Shown here piece after piece: positions 24,485-33,740 of a stretch of 64,000 bases of DNA. Positions within the stretch are counted from its first letter, which is position 1. The number at the start of each line of letters is the position of its first letter. The DNA comes from Nocardioides sp. JS614 (lineage in GTDB: Bacteria; Actinomycetota; Actinomycetes; Propionibacteriales; Nocardioidaceae): the NCBI RefSeq assembly GCF_000015265.1, contig NC_008697.1, forward strand, positions 62,001 through 126,000, written 5' to 3'. The notes beneath the pieces are model-generated. The model was not told the DNA's origin. It saw only the letters and a program-made list of their open reading frames with translations, and searched no databases. The position numbers were made by a program, and so were the translations under genes.

Positions 24485-24778
24485 TCAGCGTGTCCGAGCC
24501 GCACCTGCCGTGGACGGTGGCCAGCAGATGTCCGGCCGCGACGCGGGGCCGACGACCGGCGGCAGTGCCGGGCGGTCCGGGCCCGCTCCCCCGGCCTCGT
24601 CGGTCATCGCGTCGATGGCACATGCTGGGCACAGATGCTCGGTCATGGTCATCTCCCAGCCAGCCTCGAGTGCGGCCCGATCGGCGAGCGACGGCGTCCA
24701 CCAGCCCGTTCCCTCCGGCGCTGCCAGGCCGCAGCGGTCGCACAGCACCACGTAGTGCGCGGTCTCTCGGTAACACAT
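24485..24778 (-). CDS. Small Cys-rich protein of the methyltransferase operon
   Basis: 97 aa with two CxxC pairs (VLCDRCGL and HLCPACA) that could hold one zinc ion. The middle (GWWTPSLADRAALEAGWEMTM) is ordinary; the tail after the second pair is Pro/Ala-rich and probably disordered. The start ATG at 24778 overlaps the upstream stop as TGATG. I do not recognise the family. The coupling suggests production together with the methyltransferase. Confidence 0.55.
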   Translation of the reverse strand: MCYRETAHYVVLCDRCGLAAPEGTGWWTPSLADRAALEAGWEMTMTEHLCPACAIDAMTDEAGGAGPDRPALPPVVGPASRPDICWPPSTAGAARTR

Positions 24779-25008
24779 CAGCCGTGCCCCCCATCAGGGT
24801 GGCTGTCGTCGACCCATGAGCCGTTCGAGGCCAGCCGGACCATCACGTGGTAGTCGCACATGCGTACGCCGAGCTCGGCGTGCCGATCGCACCCGGGGAA
24901 GTCGCAGGTGGCGCCGAGAGGCTTCTGCTCACGCCTCCACGCGGCGCGGGCATCTGCCTCGGGGCACCGAGTGGCCGGGTCCGCGGTGGAGGGCTTCTGG
25001 ACGCTCAT
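24778..25008 (-). CDS. Small Cys/His-rich protein
   Basis: 76 aa from the ATG at 25008, overlapping the methyltransferase stop (TGATG). It contains CDFPGCDRHAELGVRMCDYH, a C-x4-C-x2-H and C-x2-H arrangement that looks like a small zinc finger, and ends DDSHPDGGHG. A longer upstream frame is Arg-rich and antisense-like, so I did not use it. Role unknown. Confidence 0.55.
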   Translation of the reverse strand: MSVQKPSTADPATRCPEADARAAWRREQKPLGATCDFPGCDRHAELGVRMCDYHVMVRLASNGSWVDDSHPDGGHG

Positions 25009-26855
25009 CACGCCGCCACCTCCTCGTCGTGTAGGACCGCACGGAGCCGGCCGCCGATCCACCAGCCGACCTGTGGCGAGACGGCGTTGCCGTACCCGTC
25101 GACCTTGTCGCGGGCCGAGCCCCACACCTGGAACGTGCCGGTGTAGTCGGCGAAGTCGACGTCGAAGCCGCAGCCCCGGCCGATCTCGTGGTCGTACATC
25201 ATCCGGAAGTAGCAGTCCTCGAGGGCGAGGTCCTCGAGGACTTCGTGCCACTCGGCGGTCAGTATCGCGGTGGTGTCGCGCGAGGTGAGCGTCCCGAACG
25301 GGTCGGTGACCGGGTGCGGCGCGGTCTCGGTGCCGGTGGAGCCGTTCTGCTTGTACCAGCCCGAGAACAACAGCGCCTGGGCCGGCTCAGCGGTGACAGC
25401 GCCCAGCGGGTCCGAGACCGGGTGTGCCCGGTACTTCGCCTCGAGGATCGACCCGTTGTTCTTGATCGTGCCGGCCGCGGTGAGCAGGCCGGGGATCTGG
25501 TCGGCCGTCACGGTCGGCATCGCCTCGACGTGCGAGGTGGGCGTCGTGTGCCTGCGGTAGGGCATCACACCGGCCGAGAGCAGCCCCATGGTCTCCGACC
25601 CGCCCTGGGTGGGCAGCGGCTCGTCGACCCCGCGCGGGGCGCCCTGGAAGTTGTCGATCGCCATCGCGACCGGCGGCGTGATCAGGCCGGTTCCGTTCGT
25701 TGAGGTCTGCGCCGGCAGCGGCTGAGAGAAGTCGCGGGTGCGGCACTGCGAGCCGGGCCACTCGAACGTGTTGCCGGCGGCCGCCATCAGTGCCCCGGTC
25801 GAGAGGACCGCGGTCTCCTGCTGACTGGTCTGGGTGGTCATCGGTTGCCAGGGGTGCCGCTCCGAGCCGCGCTGCGACTTCGCCGGCATCAAGACCGCCG
25901 GGAACTCGGCGAACCGCTGGCGGCAGCGCTCGGCGCGCGCCATCGTCGCGGCCGCGAGCGGCCTGTCACGATCGCCGATCCGGGTGCCCAGGTTCGACAG
26001 GTCGAGCGCGTCGAGCGAGGGCGTGACCGGCGGGATGACCTCGCGGTGGCACGAGGGGCAGCGGTAGTTGTACTGCTTGCCGTACCGCACCGACCCGGTG
26101 GCCGGGACGCCGGTCTTCCACGACCACACGGCCTGGACGATGGTCTGGCAGTGGTCGCACCAGGACTCGGGCCGGTGATCCAGGTCGGGGGTGGGGAGCC
26201 TCCTATCCCAGAAGACCCAGTAGCCGCGGTCCCGGGACTGGCCGACGCCGAAGAACATCGAGTTGAGGTAGAGGACCTTGTGGTTGTAGCCCAGCTGGTC
26301 GAACTGCTTGAGCCACCACCGGTAGGTCGACCCGTCGCCGACCTTCCGCTTGCCGGGAACGAGCTGGCCCCAGGAGTAGAGCTCGGTCGTGCACTCGACG
26401 AGGATCAACAGCGGGTGGTGCTGGGCGGCGTAGTGCAGGACGCAGTTGGCGGTGGCCCGGTCACGCTCGGAGCGGGTGACGCGTGCCTCGTACTCGGGGT
26501 CCTCGAGGTCGAACAGCGAGAGGCCCTGCTCGTAGGCCTTCTTCGTGTTCGCGGGCGAGTGGTTGACGCAGCTGACGCCGGCGGCGAGCAGGTCGACCGG
26601 CGGGAGCTCGCGAACGGAGTGGTAGTCGCTGGAGTCCGGGTCGACCAGGTCCGCGATCCAGTGCTCGACGTGCGGGTGGTTCGCCTCGTGGACCTTGACC
26701 TTGTACTCGTTGTGGTTGGCCGCGACGATCGCGGTGAACCCGGCGCGCTCGATGCCCTGGGTCAGGCCGCCAAACCCGGAGAAGAGGTCGCCGGCGATGT
26801 ACTCGTCGTGCCGGAAGCGGCGTCGACGTGCGGCCGGCCGGTGCTGGGCGGTCAT
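25008..26855 (-). CDS. C5-cytosine DNA methyltransferase with unusual motifs
   Basis: 615 aa from the ATG at 26855 (ATGA overlap with the upstream stop). Motif I is standard (IAGDLFSGFGGLTQGIERAGF, about 20-40). Motif IV is GVSCVNHS (93-100) instead of PCQxFS, keeping the presumed catalytic Cys96. Motif VI reads VECTTEL where ENV is expected. Motif VIII is QSRDRGYWVFWD and motif X is YGNAVSPQVGWWIGGRL. The target-recognition region has a CxxC...CxxC pair and about six repeats of a P-[LMF]-x-[AT]-x-T pattern (QPLPAQT, EPLPTQG, EAMPTVT, DPLGAVT, DPFGTLT). Such enzymes are common in actinophages and conjugative elements. Target base context unknown. Confidence 0.85.
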   Translation of the reverse strand: MTAQHRPAARRRRFRHDEYIAGDLFSGFGGLTQGIERAGFTAIVAANHNEYKVKVHEANHPHVEHWIADLVDPDSSDYHSVRELPPVDLLAAGVSCVNHSPANTKKAYEQGLSLFDLEDPEYEARVTRSERDRATANCVLHYAAQHHPLLILVECTTELYSWGQLVPGKRKVGDGSTYRWWLKQFDQLGYNHKVLYLNSMFFGVGQSRDRGYWVFWDRRLPTPDLDHRPESWCDHCQTIVQAVWSWKTGVPATGSVRYGKQYNYRCPSCHREVIPPVTPSLDALDLSNLGTRIGDRDRPLAAATMARAERCRQRFAEFPAVLMPAKSQRGSERHPWQPMTTQTSQQETAVLSTGALMAAAGNTFEWPGSQCRTRDFSQPLPAQTSTNGTGLITPPVAMAIDNFQGAPRGVDEPLPTQGGSETMGLLSAGVMPYRRHTTPTSHVEAMPTVTADQIPGLLTAAGTIKNNGSILEAKYRAHPVSDPLGAVTAEPAQALLFSGWYKQNGSTGTETAPHPVTDPFGTLTSRDTTAILTAEWHEVLEDLALEDCYFRMMYDHEIGRGCGFDVDFADYTGTFQVWGSARDKVDGYGNAVSPQVGWWIGGRLRAVLHDEEVAA

Positions 26856-27067
26856 CGGCCCGCTGCTTCCCGGGCGGCACCAGAGTTTGCTGTGCACGGT
26901 GAGGCGTGGCGGGGGTCGGTGCTGCCGCACTCACTGCACGCCCACCCGTTCCGGATGCGGGTGCAGGCTAGGCACGGGTTGCGGTGCCGGGCGCGATAGG
27001 CCGCGGTTGCGTTGACCGTCTCCCCGCAGTCGGGGCACGGGTACGGGTACGGCCCCTTGCCCCTCAC
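26852..27067 (-). CDS. Small zinc-ribbon protein
   Basis: 71 aa from the GTG at 27065-27067, overlapping the previous stop as GTGA. Three CxxC pairs occur: CPDCGETVN, CLACTRIRNG and CSECGSTD. This suggests two zinc ribbons. The stop overlaps the methyltransferase start. The longer frame upstream of this GTG is explained by the neighbouring 59-aa gene read in another frame. Unknown family; probably a partner of the methyltransferase. Confidence 0.6.
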   Translation of the reverse strand: MRGKGPYPYPCPDCGETVNATAAYRARHRNPCLACTRIRNGWACSECGSTDPRHASPCTANSGAAREAAGR

Positions 27068-27243
27068 GCGCCTGCCCCTTCCGGGCTCGTGGCGGCCGCG
27101 TTCACTGCTGTCCAGTACGGAGCCGAGGTGGACTCCGGCGCCCCGTGCCGACAGGTGCAGGTCCGTGCGCACATCGGAAGGTCCCGGTTCGCGCACTCCC
27201 CCGGCCCGTGCTCCTCGACTGCACATCCCTGACAGGTGCTCAT
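27064..27243 (-). CDS. Very small Cys-rich protein, first gene of operon
   Basis: 59 aa from the ATG at 27243: MSTCQGCAVEEHGPGEC, then CARTCTCRHG and PYWTAVNAAATSPEGAGA. Seven cysteines in the first 31 residues suggest metal binding. It is the first of five overlapping minus-strand genes ending at 24485. About 40 bp upstream are two tandem palindromes that look like operators. The gene is short, but its two coupled boundaries support it. Confidence 0.55.
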   Translation of the reverse strand: MSTCQGCAVEEHGPGECANRDLPMCARTCTCRHGAPESTSAPYWTAVNAAATSPEGAGA

Positions 27244-27284
27244 CTGACGACCTCCATCGCCTAACGGATGCGGCCACCGCGTCG

Positions 27285-27319
27285 GTATAGCCTACCTATA
27301 CGGTATAGCCCCCCTATAC
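27285..27319. promoter_or_regulatory. Tandem palindromic operators
   Basis: Two copies of GTATAG-N5-CTATAC (27285-27301 and 27303-27319), with centres 18 bp apart. They lie 42 bp upstream of the first gene of the methyltransferase operon. A dimeric repressor or activator bound on adjacent turns of the helix is likely. Confidence 0.65.
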
Positions 27320-27359
27320 CGTTGTAAACCCCTTCGGCCCCATCAGTTCCGGCGTGTCG

Positions 27360-27686
27360 TCATCCGCATGCCGTCCACATCCCTGCTGAGAGGCCGCGGG
27401 CCTCGTCTTCGAGCTGCGTGTAAGTCGAGTGGCGCGAGACCGGGGTCGAGCTCTCGCGGGCGGCCGCGGCCCCGGCGCGGATCTGGGCGGCTCCGATGTC
27501 GCGGCCGGAGGCCTGCACGTAGCGCAGCCACCGGCCGTAGGTGTCGACGTCGTCCTGCGTCGGGTCGCTCACGAGCGTGACGTGGGTGCCGGCCGGCAGC
27601 CGCTGCTTGAGGTGCCGGGTCGACGGGTAGCCGTAGCACTCCCCCGGTTTGCCGGGGTGCGGGATCTCGGGAGCGCTGATCCTTCT
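27360..27686 (-). pseudogene. 3' remnant of a staphylococcal-nuclease-like gene
   Basis: The minus frame ending at 27360 reads RISAPEIPHPGKPGECYGYP near its upstream end, then VDTYGRWLRYV, then ARGLSAGMWTACG at the C terminus. These are SNase-fold landmarks (the D/SAPE loop, GxCYG, DxYGRxLRYV, GMWxxC). The frame runs into a TAG at 27687-27689 and no start is present, so the N-terminal strand of the fold is missing. The break coincides with the start of the truncated recombinase region. Secreted or element-borne thermonucleases of this kind are common in actinobacteria. Non-functional as it stands. Confidence 0.7.
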
Positions 27687-27710
27687 CTAGGCTCTTCCAA
27701 GTTGTCGGTC

Positions 27711-28775
27711 ATGCCTGCTTGGAGAGAGCTGTTGCCTGCTGGGTTAGAAGGGTGGACGGTGACGTTCTACGACTTCACTGCGTCCGTGACCACGCCTGAC
27801 GCTGAGTGTTTGTCGGAGTTCGGCGAGGTGCATGCCCGCGCTGCGGCCAATGGCGCTCGGCACGGGACCCCGGTGTTGATCGGCCCGGGCGGGTGGCCGG
27901 ACCCGCGGGTCAATCTGTTCTTCCGCACCGGGCCGATGGCCGAGGCCCGCCCAGGAACGTGGCGCCGGTATGCCTACGCCATGGTGGTGTGGCTGGACTA
28001 CCTGCACGTGGTCGGCTGCGGGTGGGTGGAGGCGACGGCGAGTGACGTGGAAGCGTTCAAGGAGTGGCGGCTGACGTCGCTGGACAATGCCGGGCGGGTG
28101 CAGCCGACGAGCTTCGACACGGACCGGTCGGCGTTGAACTGCTTCTATTCGTGGGCCGGCCAACGGTACGGCGTGGCCAATCCGGTCGCTACCGCCGGCG
28201 TGGGCCCGCGACGCAGCGTTCCGCCACGCGAGGAGGGGCTGCGTCGCCAATCGGTGGGCCGGGATCCGTTGCGGCCCGCTGGCTCGACGCGCCGGCAGGT
28301 CAAGTGGATGCTGCGGTCGGCGTTCGAGCAGTGGCGCAATATCGGGCTGTGTGGCTACGGTTTCGATGGGCTGCGCCGCCCTGGCTGGCGCGGCATCAAC
28401 GAGGACCGGGATGCGGCGTTCGTCGATGGCCTGTACGGGACGGGCCTGCGGTTGGCGGAGTGGGCCAGCGTCCTCGACGTCGAGATCCCCACACCGGGCG
28501 CGGCCCGGTTCGCGCCGGCGCACGTGTCGGCGGCATGCCTCAAGGGCGGCAAGACGGGCCGGACGTATCGGATCCCGCGGAGCGTGCTGCACGCGGTAGC
28601 CGCCTACACCGACCCGGCGGAGGGCTCCCGGGCGGAGGTCGTCCGGCGAGCTCAGCGGGCCGGCCGCTACCAGCAGTTGTCCGGCGTCCGGGTCGTGGCC
28701 AGCTACCGCGCGCACAGTCGGCGGCTGCTGATCGAGGGCCCGGGCGGGCCGGTGTCCGTCTCGCTGGACGTGCTC
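27711..28775 (+). pseudogene. 3'-truncated tyrosine recombinase
   Basis: From the ATG at 27711 about 355 codons read as a phage-integrase-type protein. There is a SAM-like core-binding domain (TWRRYAYAMVVWLDYLHVVG...FKEWRL) and then catalytic box I (LYGTGLRLAEWASVL, the conserved Arg at about residue 245) with the beta-hairpin Lys region (LKGGKTGRTYRIP). The sequence ends near IEGPGGPVSVSLDVL. HxxR and the catalytic Tyr are absent, because from about 28776 the DNA becomes the antisense of drmB. So the recombinase is dead. The 3' boundary is good to perhaps 15 bp. Confidence 0.75.
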
Positions 28776-29933
28776 GGCCCGGACGAGCGAGGCGGCGAGC
28801 TTCTCCTGCCGTTCCTCTTCGGAGTCGGCGGGAGCCAGTACGTCGGCCACGGCCGCGATAATGTCGTCGTCAGTGATGCCGTTCATGTCGATGTTCTTGG
28901 CCAACCCCAGTGCACGCATGACGTCGACTTGGCCACCGAACTGCTGGACCTGCTCGACGCCGAGTTCGACGCGGAGCTGGTCGGCGAGCGCCTCCTTCTC
29001 CTCGGCGTCGGTGCGTGGCATGACGATGATCGACTGGGTGGAGGCGAACCAGAGGTTCGAGGCACCCATCATGATCAACGCCGGTCGGGCATCGCACTCG
29101 GCGTCGAAGGCGTTGAGGTGCGGGTGCCGTCCGCGGCACTTCTGGGGCAGCTTGTCGCGACCGACCCTGCCCTGGGCCTCGGCCATCCCCCGGGTTGCGC
29201 CGCACGAGGCGCACAGGATGGTCGAGCCGACGGACTTGCCGACGTTGGCGTCACGCATCTTGAGGTCAGGCAGCTCGGCCTTGGGGCACTTGCCGCCGCG
29301 GTGGACCCACAGTGCGTAGGGGAACTCGTCGAGGTGCCCGTTTGTGCAGGTCAACAGGTGCTGTGCTGTGACGGCGGGGCTTTCGCGTTTGCGGCCGGTC
29401 GAGCCTGTGCGCTGCCCACCACGTCCGGGGCAGTTCTTGTGGGTGAACTGAGCGAGGTCGGGCCGGAACGGGTGGGTGTTGGTGTAGCTGAACCGCGGCA
29501 GCGGCCCGAGGAAGTCGCAGCCGGTGCAGCGGAACCACTGCGGAAACACCCGCGACGGGATGCCGAGGTCGTCACCCTCCTTCGACATGCCGCCCTTCTT
29601 CGGCTGCCACGGGAAGGGACGCAATCCGTCGACCTGGGGGCCGAGGTGGAGGCGTACGACATTGAGCAGGCGCGGCTCGATGATGCTCGGGATAAATGGG
29701 CGTCGCTTCCAGATCGGCTCCCAGTCATCGAGGCCGGCGGGCATCACCGAGAACCCAGGCAGGTCCATGATGGCGCCGGGACCGTAGGTGTAGAGCAGCG
29801 ATGAGGGGCGCGCAGAGCCAACCTTGGCGCGGTTCTTGACCACGCCTTCCTCGGCGTCGGCGAGCGGGTCGAGCGCCTCGTTGTGATCGTGCAGCATCTC
29901 GTCGGCGCCAGACTCGGGCAACAGGTCGGTCAT
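28776..29933 (-). pseudogene. drmB: drmB, 3'-truncated DISARM DUF1998 protein
   Basis: The start ATG at 29933 overlaps the drmA stop (TGATG). The first about 385 codons are intact: SSLLYTYGPGAIMDLPGFSVMP is the typical DrmB N terminus, followed by zinc pairs (FRCTGCDFLG, LTCTNGH, LCASCG) and NLWFASTQSIIVMP. After about EEERQEKLAASL the frame loses sense and the DNA turns into the 3' part of a tyrosine recombinase on the other strand. The C-terminal half with the rest of DUF1998 is gone, and so is any drmC. DISARM is therefore unlikely to work here. Confidence 0.85.
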
Positions 29934-32900
29934 CAGTCGTCCTCTCCCGTCGGCAGCGTCCACGCAGGCACACCCGCGGGTGTGCGCGCGAACAGTCGCT
30001 CGGGCATAGGGCTGACGAGCAGGTTGATCTCTGGCTGCACCTCGCGCATTGAGTTCGCAATGATGAACGGCGCCTCCATCGACCCGCCCACGGATGCCTT
30101 CGCGTTCTCGGGGCTGATGATGAGCGGCAGGTACTTGTCGCCTTCGCCTGTGCGTTCATAGACCAGGGTCTTGCTCATTTCCGCGGCACGCTTGGCGCGC
30201 TCGGTCCACCGATCGATTCGGTTCACGAGCAAGTCGTTGGCCCGCTTGGTTGCATCGTCGCTCTGCGCGGCTGCGCCGATCCTCGTTTTGAGTCGCTCTG
30301 ACAGTGCGTCCACTATCGAGCGTTGGTCCTTGATCCGCCACGCGTCGCGCTCGGGTGACAACCCATCTGCGGTGGCTGCCTCGGTCACGCGAGCGACGCT
30401 CACCAGCAGACCGTCGATGCCGCGGGCAAGGGACGTTGGCGAGTACGGCGTCACCGACAGCGCTTCAACCTGGGCGTAGAACGTCTCGTGGTAGTGCCGG
30501 AATTGCTCGAAATGCGCGAGATCGCGAGGGCGAGCCCAGTTGCCTAGCGCCACCACCAGGCCGGGACGGTCGGACGCGTCGCGGCCCACACGCGAGGACG
30601 CCTGGATGTATTCGGCCGTATTCTTCGGCTGCCCGACCACGAGCATAAGACCGAGCCGCTGGACGTCGACACCCACTTGGAGCATCGAGGTCGCAAGCAC
30701 CACGTCGAAAGGCGACTCGGTGCGGTAGGTGACCTTCTGGTCTGCCTTGCGCGCGGCGAGGCGCGCTTGGAAAGCCTCGGTCGAGTCGAAGGCTGGGTCG
30801 AACTCCAAGCCGAGCCGGTCCAAGGTCCGACCGATCTCCGCCGACGCGATCCGCGACGTCAGTTCGGCCGTGTGGAGGTTGCCGAAGGCAGCGCCGTACC
30901 GCCGAGGGAACCCGGAATCCTTGGCCGGGTTACCCACTCGGTTCGCAACATCGTCGGCCATGTATCGCGCCATGCCCGCCAGCTCACGGGTGGCATTGAA
31001 GTACCCGACCAGCGTCATGTAGGGGTCGGCTGCAGCACCGGCACGATCGAACAGCAACTGTCCGGATGACAACAGCACCTCGGACACACGGATTTCGGCA
31101 CTCGACAGACGCACTCCCTGAGCACTGACTCCGATGTATCGCCGACCCGGGTTGTGCCTGTCGATCGGCACCTCTTGGGAGAAGAAGGTGTCAGCAACGT
31201 CGAGCACCTGCGGGGGAAAGATTTCGACTTGGCGTCCGTACAGTCCTCGCACTTGCTCCTGGGCGTTGCGCACGGTTGCGGTCGAGGCGACGATCAGCGG
31301 CTTGACCGGCTTCCCGTCCGGGGTCTCCCACGACGACAGCGTCTCGACCGCGACCTCGAAGAGCCCGACGGCCGTGCCCAGAGCGCCCGTGATGAGGTGC
31401 AACTCGTCCTGGATGATCAGATCCGGCGGGCGGAGACGACCCACCGGGCGCACCGTTGCCGCAGGCTGCCCGCCATTCGCTGGGTGGGAACCGACCTGGC
31501 AGGGGGCATAGTCGGCATGAACGTATCCGTGGCGACCACACCGCTTGCTTACGTAGCCGAACAGTGCGGCCGCCTCGCCCTCGCGAGCGAGACGTGCGAA
31601 CTTGTCTACCGTGGCGATCACGAACGCCGGCGTGAGCCGGTAGATCTCCTCGTCGACCGTCAGAACCGGAAGTCCCTCGGAGACCGCTCCGCCCTTGGAG
31701 AACGGGCAGCGGGCCAGCTCGTCGCCGCAGTGGACGAACACGCGACGCATCGTGGCATCGGCCTTCACGTGTGCAGCGGTGATCGGCGTACCGCACCAAG
31801 GGCAACGCTGGATCTGGAGCACAGTCAGCCGGTGCGAGCCGTATTCGTTCGCCTTCTTCAGTTGCTCGTCCGCTTCCTCGAACCGCTTCGGGCTCACATC
31901 GGTTCCAACCCACAGGCCAATGCGGAAGGGCTCGATGCCCCACATCGCTTCATCCTCGCGGCGGGCAAGCTCGGCAGCGCACATCAACGTGGTGGCACGC
32001 TGGAACTGTTGGGCTGTCAGCAGGCGCAGGGTGTAGCGCATCAACACCGCGATGCCGTCGCTCCCATCGAGCGGACCGTCGACCGACTCCACGACGCCCT
32101 GTCGACGCCGGATCGCAAACGTGTACGCCGCTAGACCCAGGTACGCCTCGGTCTTGCCGCCACCGGTCGGGAAGAACAGCAACTCAACGCGGGACTGGTG
32201 CTCAGCGCTCCGGAGCGGCGCGGTCGGATCGGTCAGTGCACCGAGTTGCATGAGGATGAACGCCAACTGGAACGGGCGCCACGAAGCCGCGCCGTGGCCT
32301 CGCTCGGCGACCTTGGCCTGCGCCTGGTCGATGGTCACCGACGCATCGGATGCTCGCTCAGCAGCTACCTGTGACGCGACGCGCTGGTCGCGCATCACGC
32401 GGTTCATGAACTGGAAGCACCGCAGCGCTTCCGGGTCGGTCGCGACATGCTCCAGACCGGCAACAAGCCGGCCATATGCCTGCCGGGCCTCCCACAAGAC
32501 CAGCTCGGAGGTCTCCCGCCAGTGGGTAGGGAGCCTCGCCGCTTCGGCCTCCTGCTCATCGAGCCACGTGCCGTAGCCGGTCACGAGCGGCTCCAACCCC
32601 GCGCGCAGCCCGTCGGGGCTGACCTTGGAGAGCGCGTCCATCGACAGCAACGCGTCCTTGACCGACCGGGCACGCGTCTGCGGGGTCTCCCCGATCGGCA
32701 ACCACTTCGTCTCAACCGACGTGGCGCGACGCGAGCCTTCCTTGACCGTCCAGTCCACCGAGCACGTCCGGCCGATCGCGAACTCCAGACGGTTGCGGTA
32801 CTGGAGGTTGAGGCGCTTAACCTCCTCGTCGTGCTCGGGCCAGTCCTGCTCCAACACGTCACGCACCGGCAGGAAGACCTCGGCGCCGCCGGCGTCGACC

Positions 32901-33640
32901 AGGAGCTTGGTCTGGAACATCCACATGCTCAATGGGATCGGCATCGGCGTCTCGCGGTCGTTGCACAACGCGATCTCCACCAGCACCCGCCCAAACGTCG
33001 GGTCGTCGTACCGGTCGACCCGAAGACATGCATCGTCACGCAGCGCAATCGAGGCAGTCTGCCCGGGCACCAGGTTGGCGAGACGGATCGTGCGACGCTC
33101 TTCGACCGGATTCCGCTGGAAGTGGCGGATCGGTCGACCGGCCTTCGACACCTTGTCGGTCTCAACGGACTCGTAGATGCCCCACGACGCCGCCACATCG
33201 AACGAGTCCAGGTCCATGGGCACCTGGAACCGAAGCCCCATCGACGCCGGAATCATCAGGCCCTGCTTGGGTGCCCGGTCCTCTGCGTCGTCATCATCAG
33301 AGTCCGCCTCGGTGTCATCAGCGGCGTACGCCGGAACCCCACGGCCCTCAGAAAGACCGTCGTCGTCCGTGCGCACCTCGACGAGATCCTGCGCTGTGTC
33401 GTCGTCACCGAGAGCCGACGACTTCGCACCCGTCAGCTTCACCGGGGCGATGTGGCCGACGAGGTACTGCGACCTCGGGCTGAACGGAAGCAACTCCTCC
33501 GGCCCGTTGATCGGGCCGAGCAGCTCGCGCTCCAAGATGTCGACGACGTTCTCGCGCACCGCAAACGACGATCCGTCCAAGTCGAAGTTCAACTCGTACG
33601 TCGCCTGCGGCCCGACCGTCTCACTGGTTGCTTCAGTCAC
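29933..33640 (-). CDS. drmA: DrmA, DISARM helicase
   Basis: 1235 aa from the GTG at 33640 (VTEATSETVGPQ). Upstream in-frame sequence to 33742 looks non-coding, but the start is uncertain. Motifs: FFPTGGGKTEAYLGLAAYTF (Walker A, about residue 490), a zinc pair CPWCGTP, DLIIQDELHLITGALG (about 745), VASTATVRNA, and motif VI QASSRVGRDASDRPG (about 1013). This is the hallmark DISARM helicase, which with DrmB forms the complex that loads on foreign DNA. The gene looks intact although its partners are broken. It is followed directly by drmB and preceded by an unrelated divergent cassette. Confidence 0.9.
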   Translation of the reverse strand: MTEATSETVGPQATYELNFDLDGSSFAVRENVVDILERELLGPINGPEELLPFSPRSQYLVGHIAPVKLTGAKSSALGDDDTAQDLVEVRTDDDGLSEGRGVPAYAADDTEADSDDDDAEDRAPKQGLMIPASMGLRFQVPMDLDSFDVAASWGIYESVETDKVSKAGRPIRHFQRNPVEERRTIRLANLVPGQTASIALRDDACLRVDRYDDPTFGRVLVEIALCNDRETPMPIPLSMWMFQTKLLVDAGGAEVFLPVRDVLEQDWPEHDEEVKRLNLQYRNRLEFAIGRTCSVDWTVKEGSRRATSVETKWLPIGETPQTRARSVKDALLSMDALSKVSPDGLRAGLEPLVTGYGTWLDEQEAEAARLPTHWRETSELVLWEARQAYGRLVAGLEHVATDPEALRCFQFMNRVMRDQRVASQVAAERASDASVTIDQAQAKVAERGHGAASWRPFQLAFILMQLGALTDPTAPLRSAEHQSRVELLFFPTGGGKTEAYLGLAAYTFAIRRRQGVVESVDGPLDGSDGIAVLMRYTLRLLTAQQFQRATTLMCAAELARREDEAMWGIEPFRIGLWVGTDVSPKRFEEADEQLKKANEYGSHRLTVLQIQRCPWCGTPITAAHVKADATMRRVFVHCGDELARCPFSKGGAVSEGLPVLTVDEEIYRLTPAFVIATVDKFARLAREGEAAALFGYVSKRCGRHGYVHADYAPCQVGSHPANGGQPAATVRPVGRLRPPDLIIQDELHLITGALGTAVGLFEVAVETLSSWETPDGKPVKPLIVASTATVRNAQEQVRGLYGRQVEIFPPQVLDVADTFFSQEVPIDRHNPGRRYIGVSAQGVRLSSAEIRVSEVLLSSGQLLFDRAGAAADPYMTLVGYFNATRELAGMARYMADDVANRVGNPAKDSGFPRRYGAAFGNLHTAELTSRIASAEIGRTLDRLGLEFDPAFDSTEAFQARLAARKADQKVTYRTESPFDVVLATSMLQVGVDVQRLGLMLVVGQPKNTAEYIQASSRVGRDASDRPGLVVALGNWARPRDLAHFEQFRHYHETFYAQVEALSVTPYSPTSLARGIDGLLVSVARVTEAATADGLSPERDAWRIKDQRSIVDALSERLKTRIGAAAQSDDATKRANDLLVNRIDRWTERAKRAAEMSKTLVYERTGEGDKYLPLIISPENAKASVGGSMEAPFIIANSMREVQPEINLLVSPMPERLFARTPAGVPAWTLPTGEDD

Positions 33641-33740
33641 AGTGAGCCAGTCTGCCGTAGAGGTCCGACAACACGGGCGCGGCGGGTTCGTTTTCCAGCC
33701 GGTGTAAGCAACCCCCTGATGCGGTTGGGAGAATGGCAGC

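Noticed and set aside
27744..28775. Continuation of the drmB frame through to 27744
   Set aside because: The frame is open only by chance; the sequence there is antisense to a recognisable tyrosine recombinase and has no DrmB features.
28776..29804. Continuation of the recombinase frame to 29804
   Set aside because: From about 28776 the plus frame is antisense to drmB and carries no recombinase box II or tyrosine.
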